Below the pieces are notes generated by a model, which saw only the letters and a program-made list of their open reading frames with translations, made no database searches and was not told the origin of the DNA. A DNA stretch of 64,000 nt from Dromiciops gliroides (taxonomy: Eukaryota; Chordata; Mammalia; Microbiotheria; Microbiotheriidae), in assembly GCF_019393635.1 (NCBI RefSeq), contig NC_057867.1:3508889-3572888 (forward strand). The letters are read 5' to 3'. Positions within the stretch are counted from its first letter, which is position 1, and each line of letters opens with the position of its first letter. The position numbers and the translations under genes are program-made. Positions 62,344 to 64,000 of this stretch are shown in pieces.

Positions 62344-63930
62344 CAAACAATGATCACTTCCTCTCTGAGCTTCCCCTTCCCTTTGACTGTCTCTTTGGGT
62401 CCAACTCTTGCAATCCCTTCATCTCTACTACTCTGGGTCCTTTCTTCCCTCTGTCTTATTTTCTTCACGTCTCCCAGTCAGCCTGTTCACCCAGATTCAT
62501 GGTCTCCATTCATCAAGTAGTCAAACAAGACTCTCCATAAGACACAACTTTCTCTCTTGCTTCACCTCACTTCCACAACACCTCTCAACTCTTTTCTTTC
62601 ATTGACACCCTTTCCCCAGATCCTTCCTTTTCCCCTTCCTCAAGCCCTCCCTACACTGCTCCATACACCAATCTCCCTTCACTACGATCCACCATTCAAT
62701 TTCTACTACTCTCCCTGCATATCTTTCTCATCGTAGGTGTGTTTCTTGCCCTCTCTTGCCCTCTCTATCCCTCTCTTGCCCTCTCTTGCCCTCCTTTCCC
62801 CCTTCTCTCCCTCTCTCTCCCTCTCTCTCACCCTACCTCTCCCTTTCTTTCCCTCCCTTTCACTCTCTCCCTCTCTCTTTTTCCTGGCAGCCTCTCTCTC
62901 TCACATTTCACCTCTTGCTCTCTGCAACTTTCTGCCTGTCCACGCCCTATCTGTCCATCCATTTGTCTCACTCACTCCCTGTCTGCACACTCCTTCTTCT
63001 CTTCCTATCTGGGCTTCCCCACTTATTTGGCCCTCACTCTTGGCCTATCTCTTGGCAGGTCTTCCTCTCCAACACTGTCACCTTTTCCTACCTTCTACCT
63101 TCACTGTTTAATCTTCCCACATTCAGGCCTTTCACACTGCCTCTTTCAAACTCTCTCTTTCCTTTCCTGAAATGGTCACTGAACTTTCTCTTACATTCTA
63201 CTTCTCCTATCCTGGAAGTATCCTCACCAGTGCCTGTCTGGCTCTAGCGCCGGCTCTCTCTTGCTCTCTCTCGGTTGCGCACTCTCTGTCGCTCTCTCTC
63301 TCTTGCTCTCTCTCCCTTTTCTTCCTTCCATATCAACCACTCTCAGGATTGTCATTGCTCCATTCACTCATCCCCAAATTTCTCTATTTCTCCACACACG
63401 GTCCCCTTTTGCTGCATGTCATCTCTCAAGGGCTACAACTCTCCAGCCATCTATCACTAGCAATTCACCACTTCCTCACAGCATCATTCTACCTCTCCGC
63501 AGATTCTGAAGCCAGCCATTTCTGAGTGAAATCCTCCAGCAAAGCAGGTATCTCTACCTCTGTTGCTGCCCCTTCCATTCAACCATCTGTTTCAGGCAAA
63601 ATCCTTTCCATGCCCTCATCTCTGCCACTCTCCTTCATTTCTACCTTCCATGACCCCTCCATTTTCCTTCTACATTCCCACTTTTCACATGCTTTCCTTC
63701 ATTCCATTCAGGAGGACCAGAGGCAGGCTTTCCCATACATCACACTTCTCTTTTTCTTGGACTCTGCTCACAAGTCTCTTTCACTCTGCTCATCGCTTCT
63801 GGCATCCACATCTCAGAGGGGAGATTTTTCTCTAACAACCCCAAATTCTCCAGAAACCAGTCCTCTATTCACTACACTGGGACACTCACTATCCAGCGTG
63901 CTTCCCCTATGTTTCACCTCTCCCTCTCAG
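62094..63930 (+). repeat. Array C unit 19 (1,837 bp)
   Basis: ATCC run interrupted by 'catcatcc' near 62,185; optional block present; second half resembles units 5, 7, 9 and 10. Confidence 0.92.
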
Positions 63931-64000
63931 CCTAACTAAACCTAGTACCACCTTTTCCTTCCATCCACCCATCCAACCATCCATCCATCCATCCATCCAT
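63931..64000 (+). repeat. Array C unit 20, first 70 bp only
   Basis: Anchor and the start of an ATCC run; cut by the window edge. Confidence 0.92.

Larger units (their letters stand above)
28633..64000 (+). repeat. Macrosatellite array C, ~1.8-kb units, 19 whole copies plus a partial
   Basis: The anchor 'cctaactaaacctagta' recurs 20 times, at intervals of mostly 1,747-1,865 bp (two longer, 2,156 and 2,254). Unit order: (ATCC)n, C-rich runs with 'gtccatccctcc', (CT)n, 'ctctgagcttc', 'tttgactgtctctttgggtc', 'ttaggtgtgtttcttgccc', 'ccaggcagcctctctctctc', 'ctgaaatggtcactgaac', a CpG-bearing CT cluster after 'ctggctctagcg', an optional ~150-bp block with 'caggattgtcattgctcc', then 'gaggggagatttttctct' and the anchor. 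The plus strand is strongly pyrimidine-rich. The array continues past the right end. Confidence 0.97.

Noticed and set aside
32818-63939. Many overlapping long open frames (Ser/Leu/Pro-rich) on the plus strand of array C
   Set aside because: They overlap in two or three frames at once, repeat with the unit, and are broken by microsatellite length changes. The CT-rich strand has few stop codons, which explains them.
28640-63960. Telomere-like or subtelomeric hexamer repeats
   Set aside because: The tracts are (ATCC)n and (CT)n; no run of the vertebrate telomere hexamer is present.
28633-64000. Regular repeats as a possible CRISPR-like array
   Set aside because: Units are about 1.8 kb with no short-repeat/spacer alternation, and the genome is vertebrate.
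1-64000. Identity with a known repeat-rich long noncoding RNA such as marsupial Rsx
   Set aside because: I cannot recall matching repeat units, and no transcription evidence is visible; the idea is not supported by the sequence.

Overview
The window comes from a vertebrate, and almost certainly a marsupial. Two CORE-SINEs of the marsupial MAR1/WSINE1 type lie at about 20.0 and 20.8 kb. The LINE-1 remnants at 11.8-15.4 kb and 24.1-27.2 kb have the 3' ends typical of marsupial L1. I cannot tell the species or the chromosome. I see no host protein-coding gene, no functional RNA gene and no bacterial-type feature. Most long open frames are a by-product of pyrimidine-rich repeats, which contain few stop codons.

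Layout. (1) 1-8.9 kb is a homogenised macrosatellite (array A). Its units are about 1.95 kb, and each is built of two diverged halves of about 1 kb carrying a (GA)n(GAA)n tract. (2) 8.9-11.8 and 15.4-19.9 kb hold old, strongly diverged relatives of the same repeat. They are split by a block of three LINE-1-derived pieces in the same minus orientation (11,848-15,414): two 5'-truncated L1 3' ends and a half-L1 (HAL1)-like element with a 5' UTR and a broken ORF1. (3) 19.9-20.4 kb is an AT-rich, unclassified retroelement-like stretch carrying a SINE. (4) 20.4-23.6 kb is a degenerate TC-rich minisatellite (array B) holding a second SINE and a small hAT transposon. (5) 24.1-27.2 kb is a plus-strand L1 ORF2 fragment split by a broken class I endogenous retrovirus fossil whose parts are rearranged. 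(6) 27.4-28.6 kb is a degenerate edge of the next array. (7) 28,633 to the right end is a second macrosatellite (array C) with 19 whole units of about 1.75-1.87 kb (two are longer composites) plus the start of a twentieth; it continues past the window.

In array C every unit has the same order: an (ATCC)n tract, C-rich runs, a (CT)n tract, a unique-looking pyrimidine-rich core, a small CpG-bearing cluster, an optional block of about 150 bp, and a conserved end. A segment of about 7.7 kb (four units plus a part) is duplicated in direct tandem at 41.65-49.36 and 49.36-57.06 kb and is nearly identical. The junction falls in the middle of a unit, beside a tetranucleotide tract.

The history read from the sequence is layered. 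The arrays expanded early. Their edges decayed and took in L1, SINE, hAT and retroviral insertions. The centres stayed homogenised by unequal exchange. The most unusual content is array C: a strand-asymmetric pyrimidine tandem array with regularly spaced G4-capable tracts on the minus strand, retained CpGs, and splice-signal-like sequences in every unit. Whether it is transcribed or has a function cannot be told from sequence alone.
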